From Diospyros lotus (lineage: Eukaryota; Streptophyta; Magnoliopsida; Ericales; Ebenaceae), in assembly GCF_014633365.1 (NCBI RefSeq), contig NC_068346.1:12669030-12733029 (forward strand): a DNA stretch of 64,000 bases, written 5' to 3'. Shown piece by piece: positions 11,235-25,300 of this stretch (position 1 is the stretch's first letter; every line of letters starts with the position of its first letter). A model generated the notes under the pieces. The model saw only the letters and a program-made list of their open reading frames with translations, made no database searches and was not told the DNA's origin. The position numbers and the translations under genes are program-made.

Positions 11235-12000
11235 GTGGGCAATGTACCACCTGTCAACCTCCACCTCTTATATGGAGATTTTTCCTAATATATTAAATCA
11301 CCTCAAAACATAGCTTAGCCATTAATTGGCCCCTAATGTATGTAGGCATATAAGGAATCGATGTATCATAATGAAAGCATGATTATAAAACTTTATTAAT
11401 ATTGTAAATTAAAAAAGATTTAAGATTAACCTTGACGCATGATGATAAATTATAATGAAAGTTTACACTAATTAAGATTGATTCACGCATGATGATAAAT
11501 TATAGAAAAAAAATCTTCTTATTTAATACGATCATGCTTTAATTCTCACAGACCTCATATATGAAACTATGTGAAGAAGTGTTATGGTGTTTTTTTTTAT
11601 TTAATTTATATTACAAGAAATTCGATTAATATGGCATAATAATAGTGATTTCTTTTTTTTATTTTTTCACTGTTTTGAAATATTCAACACTACTTAAGGA
11701 CACACGTACACACACGAACCGAAAATAAAAAAAAATAAAAAAACTATTTAAAAGATAAAAAATAAATAAATAACACAACACTCACTTCCTTCTATATTTA
11801 TAAAAATACATAAATGGCAATGTTGTATTCATAAATAGATAGATTTGCAAATTAATCCATCACATCAAATCAATATATATTATACCAGTTTAATGTATGG
11901 CATGGAAAAGAGAGAATTAATACACAAAAATGCATAAAAGCCAATATCTTCAACTGTGATCTTAATATCCTATTTCAATCACACGGGCACGACAGTTTAT
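11235..12000. other. Intergenic AT-rich DNA
   Basis: No gene or clear element. CA-rich and A-rich runs lie near 11700-11780. This stretch contains the upstream region of the small gene that starts at 12053. Confidence 0.5.
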
Positions 12001-12006
12001 TTTCTC

Positions 12007-12014
12007 TATAAATA
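12007..12014 (+). promoter_or_regulatory. TATA box of the small three-exon gene
   Basis: TATAAATA lies 39 bases before the proposed start codon at 12053. At the usual spacing, transcription would begin around 12037-12042, leaving a very short 5' leader. Confidence 0.55.
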
Positions 12015-12052
12015 GGGTTGTATCATTAATCCCATTTCATTGCGACAGCAAG

Positions 12053-12800
12053 ATGTTCAAAGGCGTCAAGAAGCATTTTGGTAGACAATCATCTTATTAT
12101 ATTTAACTCATCATCTTTGATCTCTTCAAGTTCAAACACAACCAATAGTTCTTCATCTGTTCTAACCTTTATTTGTTTCTTTTTTACTTCAATTAACTCG
12201 ACAGGCAAGAAAAAGGTGGAGAAAATACGAAGAGAAAGTAATGAAGAATCAAATAGCAAACAACCTGATGCAAGGAAAGGCAAAATTTCTGGAGATAATG
12301 ATTCTCGTGGAAGTAATTCTTTTGATGAAAGTATATAGATTCATCATCTTTATTCTCTTCAAGTTCAAACACAGCCCATAATTCTTTATTGGCCCTAACC
12401 TCTATTTGTTTCCTTTTTAACTTCAATTTCTTCCACAGACAAGAAAAAAGTAGAGAAAATAGAAAAAGAAAGTAATGCAGAATCTAGCAAACAGCCTCCA
12501 ACAATACCTGATAAAGAAAAAGGTCAAATGACGGGAGATGGTGATTCTCATGAAAGTTCAGTCGAAGAAAATGGTCACAAAAAAGGCCAGAAAGAGCCAA
12601 GTCCCGACCTAGCGAAGCAGATGGAGAGGGTAAGAGTAGAGGATGATGATCATTTAGGAACTTCTCGTACAAAAGAAGAACAAATTTCTGGTCCTGGCAT
12701 GGAATGGGCTGAATACTATAGCAAGCATTCAAACAGTGGCGATCCCGACTGGAAGGAGAATATGTCGCGAGAAATAATTGAGGACTTTTTTAGGTATTAG
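12053..12800 (+). CDS. Small charged protein with duplicated exon, unknown family
   Basis: A three-exon model: 12053-12080, 12205-12330 and 12439-12800, with introns GTAGAC...GACAG and GTATAT...CACAG. The exons join in frame into about 171 residues starting MFKGVKKHFG and ending EIIEDFFRY. The protein is hydrophilic and rich in Lys, Glu, Ser and Asp, with no signal peptide, membrane segment or known domain. Exon 2 and the beginning of exon 3 are homologous (KKKVEKIRRESNEES against KKKVEKIEKESNAESS), and the introns before them are also similar, so a block of about 233 bp was duplicated (anchors at 12108 and 12341). Phase-compatible splice sites and a TATA box 39 bases upstream support a real gene. 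I do not recognise the family and give no function. It could also be a young or lineage-specific gene. Confidence 0.6.
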
Positions 12801-13217
12801 CATCGAAGTTAATAAAATGTGGGGAATAAACTTTTCATGCAATTCTAGATGATGTAATCTTATATATGAATTTGGAAGCAATAATATAGAAATAAATCAA
12901 TGTATTGAAATTATATTCATGGTCTGAACATTGATCTAAATATCTCTAACAAAGAGACATGACTTTTAGTTTGTACTACTTCTCATTGGTCACTAGTAGA
13001 TGGGTATAATTTTTTTAAGGTGACAACTTTTCATTCTTTGCTTTTGAAATAGACACTAGTGAGAGGGTGTCGGCTGAGCCCAGGCACTTGATATCCCTCA
13101 CAAGTATAATTAGCTCGTGGAGATGGCTAAATCTAAACATCATTATCATATAAAACTACCATCAAAATCAAATATGGTTTTCAAAGTAGTGATATTTTTT
13201 AATTCCAAAAGCGAAAC
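12801..13217. other. 3' flank of the small gene
   Basis: AT-rich sequence with no gene. It probably contains the 3' untranslated region of the gene ending at 12800. Confidence 0.4.
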
Positions 13218-15150
13218 TGATAAGTGTAATTTTTACACAATTTTAACAAATTTTTAATTATTAAAATTGCTAGTTTTCTTTTATTTCTTTTAATTTTATT
13301 TTCTTTAATTTCTAGTGATATTTATTGGTGATTGTAGGAATGAGATGGTTTAGTGCAAAAGGAGGGCAATTTAAAACATTACAAGAAGGAAACAAGGGCA
13401 CAATTGAGAATGTTTAAGATTTAATTAAAACAATGTTGAATTAAGTCCTAAACTACGTGGAGAAGCTTTGGAGAAAAATTGATTACACATGGCATTCAAG
13501 AAAGAAGAGATAAGGGAAATTAGTTGCTTATTTTCCTGATTTTTTGGGCTCTCACCATTTTTTTTAATCGATGATTGGGAAGCCTCAACTGGAAGAGGGG
13601 CAGCTGATATAAAAAACCAAGGAGAGGAGAGGAAAAGGAGAGCTTCTGCTGGAGAATTAGTGATCCGAGAGAGTCGACTTTCAGGGGCAGATTTTGAGCA
13701 GGAACCACGGGGCAGAGACTGCTGGATATTCTACAGGAGTCCCTTCTTGTTCTTCTACCCTTTTATTTGATCTCTTATCATGTTTTCCAGTAAGTTGAAG
13801 TTTATTTTCAAAATTATCATGAACTAATTTTATTTTCTATGGCTTTGATGTAGCCTAGCTTTGAGAACACAATTGGAATTTCCATGCGAACTTATTATTT
13901 TGTTTTTCCATGATTGGGTCTTTTTTCTTTTATTCTTAATGCATGTAATTATTTGGCCAATTTTTGTTTGATATATTAAATTATATTTTTATTGAGAGGT
14001 AACTTATAATTTAGAGTTTTGAGATTAAACACCATTAGTTGAGCGAAAGTTATTATTTATAGCGACTAGTGTGACTTTAATTATAAAAATCCAAAGAGCT
14101 TAATGCATTTTCAATTAAATAATTAAAGTCACATTGAGATATGATGGATTATTAGGTAATGTTCTAAAAGGCGGCCGCCTAGGTGCCATTGAGGCGTTAG
14201 GCGGCCCCTGGCCACCGCGAATACAAGCAAATCGGTACCCTAGGCACCGAGCACGATCAATCAGGCCCAATCGATGCTTAGCAACCTGGGTCGCCTGATT
14301 TTCGAAGACTTACAAACTTACCTTGGCCTTGATTTTTCTCTTGGCTCCGATTTGTGTGTTTGGATTTGTGTTCGGTATTTTTCTTTAGCCCCGATTTCTC
14401 ACTCTCATCGCTATCACTGCCGCCGTCAATCATCTCTTCGATTCCTCTCTCGTGGCGACGGGTTTCTGTAGCCGGTTAGGTGGGGGCGACGGTGGTCTGA
14501 GCGACATTGGTAAGGTGGGCGACGGTGGTTCGCGAATGCAAGTTTGAGAGAAAGAGAGAGAGATAGTGAGAAGGTTGAAAATGGGGGCATCCGAGTACGG
14601 CCCGGGGGGGTATTTAGAAAAGAATGAAAAAAATAAAAAATAAATAAAAATTTTGACAAACCCTTCTCTAAGCTAATTTCTACAAGTAATATGTTATTAT
14701 GTGTTTTAAGTTATTCTCTATAATTACTCGAAGCATATTTTTTAGACTCCGCCTAGGCCCTGGGCTAGCGCCTAGCGCCTTTTAGAACATTATTATTAGG
14801 TGAAGATATTTTTAGTATTTTTTAAAAAAGAGCCTTAAATAATTAAAAGATTTTTATCAACAACTTTTTTGACTTGAAATTTTAAATTGTGTGACATTAG
14901 CTAGGTGTAATCAAAAGTTCTAGATCTATTTCCTATTATTTTCAAAACCAAATATCAAATTTCTTTCTTTTTATTTAGTTTAATTTTATCGTGCATTTGA
15001 TTAAAATTAGTGATCAGAATTTTTTCAATTTTTTATTTTTCAAATAGTAAATAACTTCATAAATTTCGATACTCAATAATATAATTAGTTCTTGTAAGTT
15101 CGATGTTTTTCCCTTCAAACTTTAGTACTTCCTGTCACTTTGTGCACTTG
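13218..15150 (+). mobile_element. Probable solo LTR or LTR-like block, boundaries uncertain
   Basis: Starts TGATAAGTG and resembles in opening sequence and composition the element at 54269 (TGATAAGGG). The flanks are GAAAC (13213-13217) and GAAAT (15151-15155), a 4-of-5 match only, and the right end is not a clean CA. It contains no coding frame and is interrupted by the TIR element at 14158. The block is non-coding repeat DNA; calling it an LTR is inference. Confidence 0.4.
14158..14791. mobile_element. 634-bp non-autonomous TIR transposon with 10-bp TSD
   Basis: Both ends carry the 16-bp inverted repeat AATGTTCTAAAAGGCG, and the direct duplication ATTATTAGGT flanks it (14148-14157 and 14792-14801). 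The outer portions are GC-rich with GGCGCCTAGGCGC-like palindromes. There is no transposase. A 9-11-bp duplication points to a Mutator-like family, while the terminal sequence would also fit a hAT derivative, so the superfamily is left open. Confidence 0.85.
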
Positions 15151-15557
15151 GAAATACTAACATCAAAAACCAAACAAAATGATGACACAAACCATAGCAT
15201 AGCCTAACAAAACCATCAAATCCAACAACAATTTAAAGGATCCTAGAGACCTAGCAAAACGAAAGGATCCTTGAGTGCTTCGAATTACAACCACTAATAG
15301 AAATAGTTCATAACATGGCATGTTTCCACACCCTATTGTCACTATAATTCAGTATAATAGTAGAATTTGGCCTGCCCTGATTGATATTACTTTCACCATC
15401 CCTTCATAGTTAAATAGTGTCGGACGTAATTTCAGAACAATTCACCTACTACTCCACACCAGTTAGGTTTATACTTGGACAAAAAAAATATTGCAGCTTG
15501 GAAGCGGCTCCTTGGTGACGTCAAAGAAAAAACGGAAAATCACATTACTGCGCAAAT

Positions 15558-16378
15558 TCAGCCCCACCTTCTCCGATCCTCTTCCTCATCTACTGGAGAG
15601 TACCAGGATGGCCAGCGCTTTGAGTTGCTTAACCTATAATTCAAGAGCACCTCTTCGTCCGAAAGCGCCCTGGTGGCCACAAGGACAATAGTCTTTAGAA
15701 CAGGCACATCTGATGATGATCCATTGCTGCTGCTGGATCCCCACGATTTGAGCCAAAAAGTGCCAAATTTCTTCATATTTACTTCCTCTCTGCCTCCAAA
15801 TTGTATATTTGGTATGTAAGTTCTCATATCCGTTTCAGTCAATGGAAAATCATATGGGCAAACCATGACGTTAGGGAGCATACCCTTTGCAGGGTGGTTG
15901 GCAAAATGAGCAAGCGCTAGTGCATTTCTTCGCTCCAACACATCACCGCTGCTGGCAACTCTGGTGGCTTGCAAGGGTTTGCTGAGCATCGTCCAGATTC
16001 GATCAGTACCTCTATCAGCATCTTGCACGTTTGGCATAGATTCTACTACATTCGAGATATCCCACACTTCACGGGTTTCACCCCCAACACCCCAGGGCTG
16101 CGCATTAATCACAGTTCCATCATACCTTGATATCAAGTAAGGATTGTGTGAATCAACTCTTGGGTATCCAGGAATGTAACGGTAGTAAGCTGGAGAGTAA
16201 ATTATTCCGGGGTAGAATGCTATTACAGAACCAACATCCGCTTGACCATCTATAAACAGACCCAGGCCAGCTTCTTCATGTGGAATTTGAGATGATTTGA
16301 GCTCGAGGGTGTAGCCCATGAGATTCTTTAGCCTCTGCGACAGCTCAGCACATTTTAATGGTCTTGTATCTGGTACAG
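15558..16378 (-). CDS. Exon 4 of the SETD9-like gene (SET domain)
   Basis: Contains nearly all of the SET domain and the stop codon. The acceptor is placed at CACAG before CTGTACC because only this AG keeps phase with the single base left over from exon 3; the AG five bases earlier would give an early stop. Confidence 0.85.
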
Positions 16379-19300
16379 CTGTGCTGAAAATTCACAATAA
16401 TCAGACACAAGAATTAAAAAGTATCTCATAATCAAAGGCCAAAATATACAAAGGCTTTCAAGGAAAAAAAATATATAAATACATTACAAATGGTTCAGAT
16501 GATAACGTTGGGTAAAAGATTTACAGGGACAAACGAATATGCAATCAACTCCTTCCATTTTCAGGCAATAAAATTATCTCAACAACTGATTGATACTACA
16601 ATTAGTTCGGCAACAGAATGGTTCATATTACAGATGAAATTTTGGGAGCTAAATCCAGTGAGAAACAATACACAGAATCAAGGGTAAGTCATCAACAGAT
16701 GTTGGACTTGGATATAAGTTCAAACATTCTAAGATGTCTAAAAACCTCAATAAAAGGAATCTGCATACAACATTCCGGTGGTTAAAAGAAAATTCAGAAG
16801 ATCTTTCACAACCAGCATCCTAACTATTTCACAAACACACATCCTCACGGACACAGAAACTAACAAGGGTCACATCAAGTTATGAAGCAAATTCAAGATG
16901 TCTAAATAAGAAATAAGAAATAATCAAGTTATGAAGCAAATTCAAGATGTCTAAAAGGTTTACAAGTATACTCATGAATGCTAAACAAAGGGAACACCAC
17001 ACAATCCACGTGCTGAAGCAAATCTTCGGAAGTCAGAAAATAAAGTCCAACAAAAACAAAATGTCAAAAACAATGTAACCCAAAGTCTGGGAGCAGTAGG
17101 CATGGTCTGACACCAGACTACCTGAGTCTGGGAGCAGTCAAATATACTCATCATTGCCCTGATTGCAGATGAGGTTAATTTCATATGTTAAAAGGCACAA
17201 CATAAAAGAAAATTAAGCCAGACTCTTATGTGATTTCTGTAAAATTATTTACTAGTTCCGTAACATAATGAGAAAATTTTAACATAGAGACATAGAAATC
17301 CATATTCCATTAATAAGGCATTCCTCAAAATCACAGTTGTCCCAAGATCAGATAAAAAAGGAAAGTTCCATTAGGTAGCCAATAATCAGCATAAAAATAA
17401 TCACATCTTTTAGCATGAATTGTAGACAAAAGTAGGAGAGCTCAAACTTATGCAGCCGACCCACCTAGTGAGATAATGATTTATGATGATGATGATGAGA
17501 GAAACAGACATCCAGAAGTCAATACATTTAATAAAATTCAGTGTCAACCTGAATAGAAGGAAAATATAGAAAGCAAAATATTCGCAGTGTGAAACTAATA
17601 TGCAATAGACCTGATACAAGAATTCTAAATTAGATTGCAGATTCACATAAATACTCACCAGGATTTTTAGTTGGCGAGCTCATCCTTCCTACAGCAAGGC
17701 TAAGGCCACTACGGCTTATAACAGTATTCTTTTGTGAAATTGATTCAGAAGTTCCATTTGTGCTCTTTGAATCAAGAAGAATTTCATCCATCCATGTGCA
17801 GAATGTCCTAATCTGAGAATGGATATTTTCTTGGACCTGCTTCTGTTGATCAACAATAGAGGCCTTACTAGCCATATCGATGATCTCCTCTACATCTGTT
17901 TCATCCGCCTCCCTTCCTAAACGAGTATAGCTGGATATTCATGGTTTCAGAGGAAGTTAAGACAGTGATGAAGCAATTATATGTGAGCAAAGACTGCATT
18001 CATGTGAAGGCATGTGCGAAGGTAAATTAGAGAACCACACATTACAAGAAGACTATTATCATGATTCCCACTCTGGTTTTTTACCACTAAGAAAGTAGAA
18101 TTACTTTGTTAAAACTCAATATTCAATCATATACAGTCACACAGTTGTGCCAAGTACTGATAGTCAGCCAAGCTCATCATCCCCAACATCAAAGTTAGTG
18201 ACGACATAGAACAGAGTTATAAGTCAAGATAACTTAATTTGCCCTGCAGTCCTACCAGTCAAGATTTTTCCATTATAAGCCATCGTGTCTTTTAAGCATC
18301 TTATATGTTAATATTGTTGCACTGGGTAGAAATCCATCTTGAAAGCCATTATGTAAGGAATTCACATAATGGCTTAGGGTTTAGGGAGCACAATCTATAG
18401 GTACATTAAGGAGCCTGGTTAAACTACGCTTTTAGAAACAAACCAAATTTATGTATCACTCAAATACCAGAAAACATTCTTGATAAGATGTACCCTTAGA
18501 AGTCAACATGATGCTTTTACTCATCAAAGAAGAAAACTAAGCATGAAGTGTTTCACTTATTGTAAAACTTACACAAAATAAGGCAACTTTTCAACTGGTT
18601 AACAATCCTTAAAATTTCTACTTCCTCAAGACTAAGGAACTTTCTTCAACACAACATAAATGACAACAGTGTATTGATAACTATGAGCATAAAACACAGG
18701 TCTCACTAAAGGAAGAAGCAAGTCCAGAACAGGAGTAACTTAAACAATATTTCATACCCAGCCAAACATCATTAATTTTAATTTGGCATTTCAAACAGTA
18801 ACGTTAGCTCAATCAGCAAAAGAATGCAGACCTCGTATACAGGAAGAGACGATTTATATCAGCCTCAAATTGAAGCTTTCTTGGATCTCTAGCAAATGTG
18901 GGACTTTTTGCCAGAGTTTTAACAGCCTGATAGCAAAATCAACAAACAGATAAAAATAAGGTTAATGTGATGGACAGGCTTTAAAAATTATGCAGGGGGA
19001 TCAGTTTCGAATCACTAAGAATCTGCCGTACTGTAACAAGACAAACCATCTAACATGGGAACTGAATAGTGAATAATAATAATATTGCATTTTTTTGGAT
19101 GAGCGTTGAGCTGTGACCTGTACAGGATTTGATATTCTTGAACATATGAATGATCCCCAAATTCTCCTAACAATAATACCCCAGTTATCAATTCATGTGA
19201 AAATTTTGTTTGTGTTGAATAATAAGGTTGATGCTTGTTACTGGTCAATTGGGAAAAACAAAAGTGTTATTGAAGTAGGCTCATAATATGGACACATGAT

Positions 19301-22300
19301 CTGCTTTTCATGACAGGACTCTAAAAGAAAATGAGTATGTATGATCCACATGTGCACATATTCAACAAGTTTTTCTTTTCTCCTGCATGCAGACCACGTT
19401 TTCTACTTGGTTTGTTGACTTGAACTAATTGTCATCATTGCAGTCAAGGAGACCACTCATTAGTACTGGGTATTGATATGACCATTCCTCAAGGAGATAC
19501 ATCATAAATTAGTGGAGCTTCAAGACAATCTTCTATTTTCCAATTTTAAAATCTGCATGGTGGCAGTTAGTTAGTTATAGCTAGATAATTTTTTTAAAGG
19601 TTCTGAATATTTTCCTCGTGAATGGAATTGAAACTTGCTTCTTGTACCATTTATGTTTAGGCAATCAGTACCTCTTACATACATGTCACAAAAAGGGGGG
19701 GGAAAGTGTCATTACCTCATTCAGCTTCTGTTAATTAAAGTGTTATCACTCAATGCAGTCCCTGATTGCCTATATTTTCTGTCAGAAAACTATAGTAGCT
19801 TCTTATAGTGTTAACCTTGATCTCACCCTTATATGATCACTCAAACGAAATTTCTCCTTGATTCGCAAATGACCAGCAATCAGAAAACAAATCAAGAACC
19901 AATCAAGAACACACAACACACAAGAACTTACCCTAGTTCGGTCTTAATGAAGACCTACATACAGCTTGGCTTTCGCCTCTACTTTCTCTACTATCTTGAA
20001 TGTTAATACAAGATTACAAAGCACTCAAACTCAACTCTCACCTAGCCCAAAAACCTGAAAGCTATATAGAGTTGATACAAGAAAGATATTCCCTCTTCCT
20101 CACTGCTCAATCTTATCCCAAGACAGTCCACTAATCCGAGAAAGAAAAGCCACACCCAAAAGCCTTCCCCTCCGCCTCTATATATAAGAAACTAAAAGGA
20201 GAAAAGCCCCCTGACCGACTGCCCAAAAATGGCAGTTACAACCAATTCGGTCAGCCCTAGAATAATAAAATCCTTCTAAAAATACAGCAGAAACATCACA
20301 TGAAAATATCCCTACTATTACAAGCCCTAATCTAGAACAAATGCTTTAACAAATTCTCCACCCATTTGACTTGATTAGGCTTCTCCCAAATCCAGCAATC
20401 TTCAGTTTCCTACTAGCCCCAGCTGAATAATCTTCAAACAATGATGAAGCTTGGCTGCTGGAACTGGTTTTGTGAACATATCTGCTGCATTGTTCTCACC
20501 TACCACTTTGGATAAGAAAACAGATTTATTTTCAATCATTTCTCTTATAAAATGAAATCTAACATCTATGTGTTTTGTCCTTTCATGGTGAGCCTGATTT
20601 TTAATGTATGGCACTTTGACTATAACATAACAAAGTTGCTTTAACATCTAAACCTAGGAGTTCACTAACTAAACCCTTAAGCCATATAGCCTCTTTAAAA
20701 GCTTCCGAAAGGGCTATATATTCTGCCTCGGTTGTAGACAAAGCTACAACATGTTGGAGACTTGATTTCCAACTAATTGTAGAGTTCCATAATCTAAATA
20801 TCTAACCAGATGTGGATCTCCTCTTGTCTATATCAGCTGCATAATCTGCATCTGAATAACCTAGGATACTAGGTTGAACTCCTATCTTAGCACCACCATA
20901 TGTTAGAACAAGATTTAGGGTTCCAGCTAGATATTTAAGCATCCATTTCACTGCATTCCAGTGAACTTTCCCTGGATTTGCCATAAACCGGCTCACAATA
21001 CTCATAGGATGAGCTAAATCTGGCCGAGTACATACCATGCTATACATTAGGCTTCCTACCGCACTAGAGTATGGGATATGACTCATTTCCTTCCTATCTT
21101 CCTCACTTTTAGGGGACTGATCTAAAGACAATTTAAAATGAGGTGCAAAAGGCACACCAACTGCCTTTGCATTTGACATTTTAAACTTGGATAAAACCTT
21201 GGCTAAATAGGACTTTTGAGATAGGTATATCTTCCTATGTTGAGTGTCTCTAGAAATTTCTATTCCTAGAATTTTCCTAACTTCACCTAACTCTTTCATT
21301 TCAAATTCAGCTTTTAATCTTTGTTTTAGAAGCTGGATTTCTTAGTGGGATTGACCGGCAATGAGCATGTCATCCACATATAGGAGTAAATACATTGAAA
21401 TGTTAGGGGAAACATGCTTATAATACACACAACAATCATAGGAACTTCTCAAATACCCTTGGCTAATCATAACCGTGTCAAATTTACGGTACCATTGCCT
21501 TGGGGACTGCTTAAGTCCATATAAGGACTTCTTAAGCAAACATACCTTCTCCACCTCTCATTTAGCTTCAAAACCCTTAGGTTGATCCATTAGAATCTTC
21601 TCTTCTAAGTCCCCATGGAGGAAAGCAGTGGTAACATCCATCTGCTCTAAAATCAGATTTAAGTGGGTTGTTATGGCTAAAAGTACCCTTATAGATGTAT
21701 GCCTCACAACAAGAGAGAAAACTTCATTAAAATCAATGCCTTGAACTTGGGTAAACCCCCTAGCAACCAGCCTAGCCTTATACCTAGGCTTAGGGTTAAT
21801 TCCTACCCCTTCCTTGATTTTAAACAGCCACTTGCAGCCTACAATGCGCTGCCCCTTTGGTTTTTCAACCAATTCCCAAGTCTGATTCTTATTCAAAGAA
21901 TCTATTTCAGACTTCATGGCTTCTTGCCATTTTCCAGCATCCTTAGAAGACATTGCCTCTTCATATGTGAGAGGCTCTTCCCCTCCTATTTTGGTTGCAC
22001 TGGTAAAAGCATAAGCTACCAGATCAGAATAACCGAATCTCTTGGGAGGTTTTCGAACCCTAGGTTGCCTATCCCTAACAACACTATATCTGTCCAAATT
22101 TGGTTTATCACCTAAGCTAGAATCTGCATCACTGTCTTCCTCAACTTCATCATGATGGGAAGGATCTAGGGCTTGATCCATAGGCTAATCATTTTCAAGG
22201 TTATTTTTCTGAAACTCATATGCAGTTTCAGATGGTTCTAGGATATCTTCTAGGCTAACACCTGGGATTTCAACTTGGACAGCTTCTTTATCCTTTTCTA

Positions 22301-25300
22301 GACTATGCTGAGATTTAAGATTGCTAAACTTAATGGTAGAAGACTCATCAAATGTCACATCTCTCGTGATTATAGTCCTAGGACCATCTAATTCTAGATT
22401 CCAAAGCTTATAACCCTTAACCCCCGAGGGATAGCCTATAACTAGGCATTTCTTGGCTCTAGGCTCTAGTTTCCCTTGTTTTACATGGGCGTATGCTAAA
22501 CATCCAAAGATTTTAAGGTGTGATAAACTAGGTTTGTGACCTGTCCACCTTTCATATGGCGTTTGGAAATTAATGGATGCAGAGGGTGATCTATTAATGA
22601 TATGAGCTACTGTAGACACAGCCTCACCCCAAAATGCTTTTGGCAAACTTGCATGAAAGAGCATACATCTTACTCTCTCTAACAAGGTGTGGTTCATCCT
22701 CTCAGCCAACCCGTTTTGCTTAGGGTTTCCGGGGGCTGTTAAATGTCTAACTATGCCTCCTTCCTTGCACATTTGATCAAAATCCCTATTGCAAAACTCT
22801 AGCCCATTATCAATCCTAATAACTTTTACTTTTCTGCCAACTTGATTTTCTACCATTTTCCTCCAAATCTTAAAGGATTCAAAGGTATTATCCTTAGACT
22901 TTAGAACATATACCCAAAGCATTCTTGAGAAATCGTCTATAATGGATAAGAAGTATCGGGAGCCCCCATGAGTCATGGTTTGAGCTAGGTCCCATAGGTC
23001 TGAATGAATGTAATCTAGGGGTGCCTTTGATGAATGAATGGCTGTTTTGCTAAATTTGATCTTAGCTGCCTTCCCATAAATGCATGATTCACATTTTCCT
23101 AGGTCTAAGGACTGACCTATCTCTAATATCCCTTGTTTGGCAAGTTCCTTGAGTCCTTGCTCACTAATGTGTGACATCCTTAGATGCCACAACTTTGCCT
23201 TATCATGGGAATTAAAACTTACACTGGCAGCTTCACCACTTAGAGTGGTTGCTTGTAGAAAATATATTCAATTTCTTAAAGCAGCCTTCATGCATACTAG
23301 GGAGCCTTTATGAATTTTAATTACTCCACCCTCACCCTTGTACTTATATCCGCATCTATCCAATTCCCCAAGAGAAACCAAGTTTCTCTTAAGTTCTGGG
23401 ACATACCTTACTGCAGTGAGGGTTCTATGTGTCCCATCATGCATCTTTAATTTTACATCTCCTACCCCTTGGACATTACATTCAAAATCATTCCCTAACA
23501 AAACCTTTCCCCCATTCATTTCCTTGAAGTTTTGGATCCATTGCTTTCTAGGAGTCATATGGAAAGAGCAGCCTAAGTCCAAGACCCAATCTTGGCTGTC
23601 ATAATTGTCACTAACAGTTAGTGCATCAGCACTATCATAACCGGTATCACATACATTTACCCCACCATCAGATTTTTCCTTTTCGGCGTAGTCCTTCTTC
23701 CTCTTAGGACAATGCCTCTTAATGTGACCCTCTTGTTGACAATAATAGCACTTAATCGGCCCTTTTCCATTCTTAGATTTAGATCTTGATTTACCTTTGT
23801 TCTTAGAGTCTTTCTTAGGATTTCTAGACCTTGCAGTTAATGCATCTACTGGAGATGATTTGCTATCCATCTTTATCCTCAAATCTTTAGAATTTAAAGC
23901 CCCTATAACATCTTCTAAAGATAGTTTATCCCTACCATGCTGAAGGATATCTACAAAATTCTCATAGGACTTGGGTAAAGAATATAGGAGAACTAAGGCT
24001 TTGTCTTCTTCTTCATACTTAACATCTATGTTCTCTAGGTCTAAACATAGCTTGTTAAAGTCATCTAAATGATCCTGGAGTTTCTGGTTTTCATGCATCT
24101 TGAAATTAAAAAACCTGGCTTTGAGAAATAACCGGCTGGAGAGGGTCTTCTTGAGGTATAGATCCTCCAACTTCTTCCAAACTTTTGCCGCAGACTTCAG
24201 CCTAGATACCTCCCTGAGCACTTTATCTCCAAGTCTCAGAATAAGAAGGCTATAGGCCTTCTTCTTAATCTGCACCCGCGCCTCACTCTGTTCTGCGGTT
24301 AGGGCTTGGAGTTCTTTCCGGTTGATTCTCCCTTTTCTACTTCTTCTTATTCCAGCGCCTCTTCTAGTCCAAGACTGCAGAGCAGTGCTTCCATCTTGAT
24401 CCTCCATAGGCTGAAATCATTGCTCCCATCAAACTTGTCGATATCTGACCAAGAAGCAATCAGCGCCATTTCTTGATTTTCTTGAGATTGCCTTCTACGA
24501 CTTGAGATTCTTGAGGCAATGATCCAATCCTGAGGTGACCAGCTCTGATACCAAGTTGTTAACCTTGATCTCACCCTTATATGATCACTCAAAACACTCA
24601 AACGAAATCTCTCCTTGATTCGCAAATGACCAGCAATCAGAAAACAAATCAAGAACCAATCAAGAACACACAACACACAAGAATTTACCCTAGTTCGGTC
24701 TTAATGAAGACCTACATCCAGCTTGGCTTTCGCCCCTACTTTCTCCACTATCTTGAATGTTAATACAAGATTACAAAGCACTCAAACTCAACTCTCACCT
24801 AGCCCAAAAACCTGAAAGCTATATAAAGTTGATACGAGAAAGATATTCCCCCTTCCTCACTGCTCAATCTTATCCCAAGACAGTCCACTAATCCGAGAAA
24901 GAAAAGCCACCCCCAAAAGCCTTCCCCTCTGCCTCTATATATAAGAAACTAAAAGAAGAAAAGCCCCCTGACCGACTGCCCAAAAATGGCAGTTACAACC
25001 AATTCGGTCAGCCCTAGAATAATAAAATCCTTCTAGAAATACAGCAAAAACATCACATGAAAATATCCCTACTATTACAAGCCCTAATCTAGAACAAATG
25101 CTTTAACATATAGAATAATCTCATCCAACTAAGAAGTGCATAAATGCTTCTTGAAGATAGTCAAAGCCTATTAATGTGCAAAGGATCTAGAAACTTATCA
25201 GCTCTCGGGGACCTTGGTTAGAATTCCTTCGTCCAGTGGACTGTTCGAAGGAGAAAGAATACAAATAGGGAGAGAAATTAGGGAGAAAGAGAGATCGAAT

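Larger units (their letters stand above)
19809..25108 (-). mobile_element. Decayed Ty1/Copia (Tork-like) retrotransposon in intron 1
   Basis: A complete but inactive element flanked by TATAG (19804-19808 and 25109-25113). The LTRs are 543 bp (19809-20351) and 552 bp (24557-25108), nearly identical apart from a 9-bp length difference and scattered substitutions. Read on the minus strand, the primer site TGGTATCAGAGC lies at 24542-24553 and a purine tract at 20352-20363. It lies in the same orientation as the host gene. Tork lineage is inferred from the RNase H and integrase style. Confidence 0.95.
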
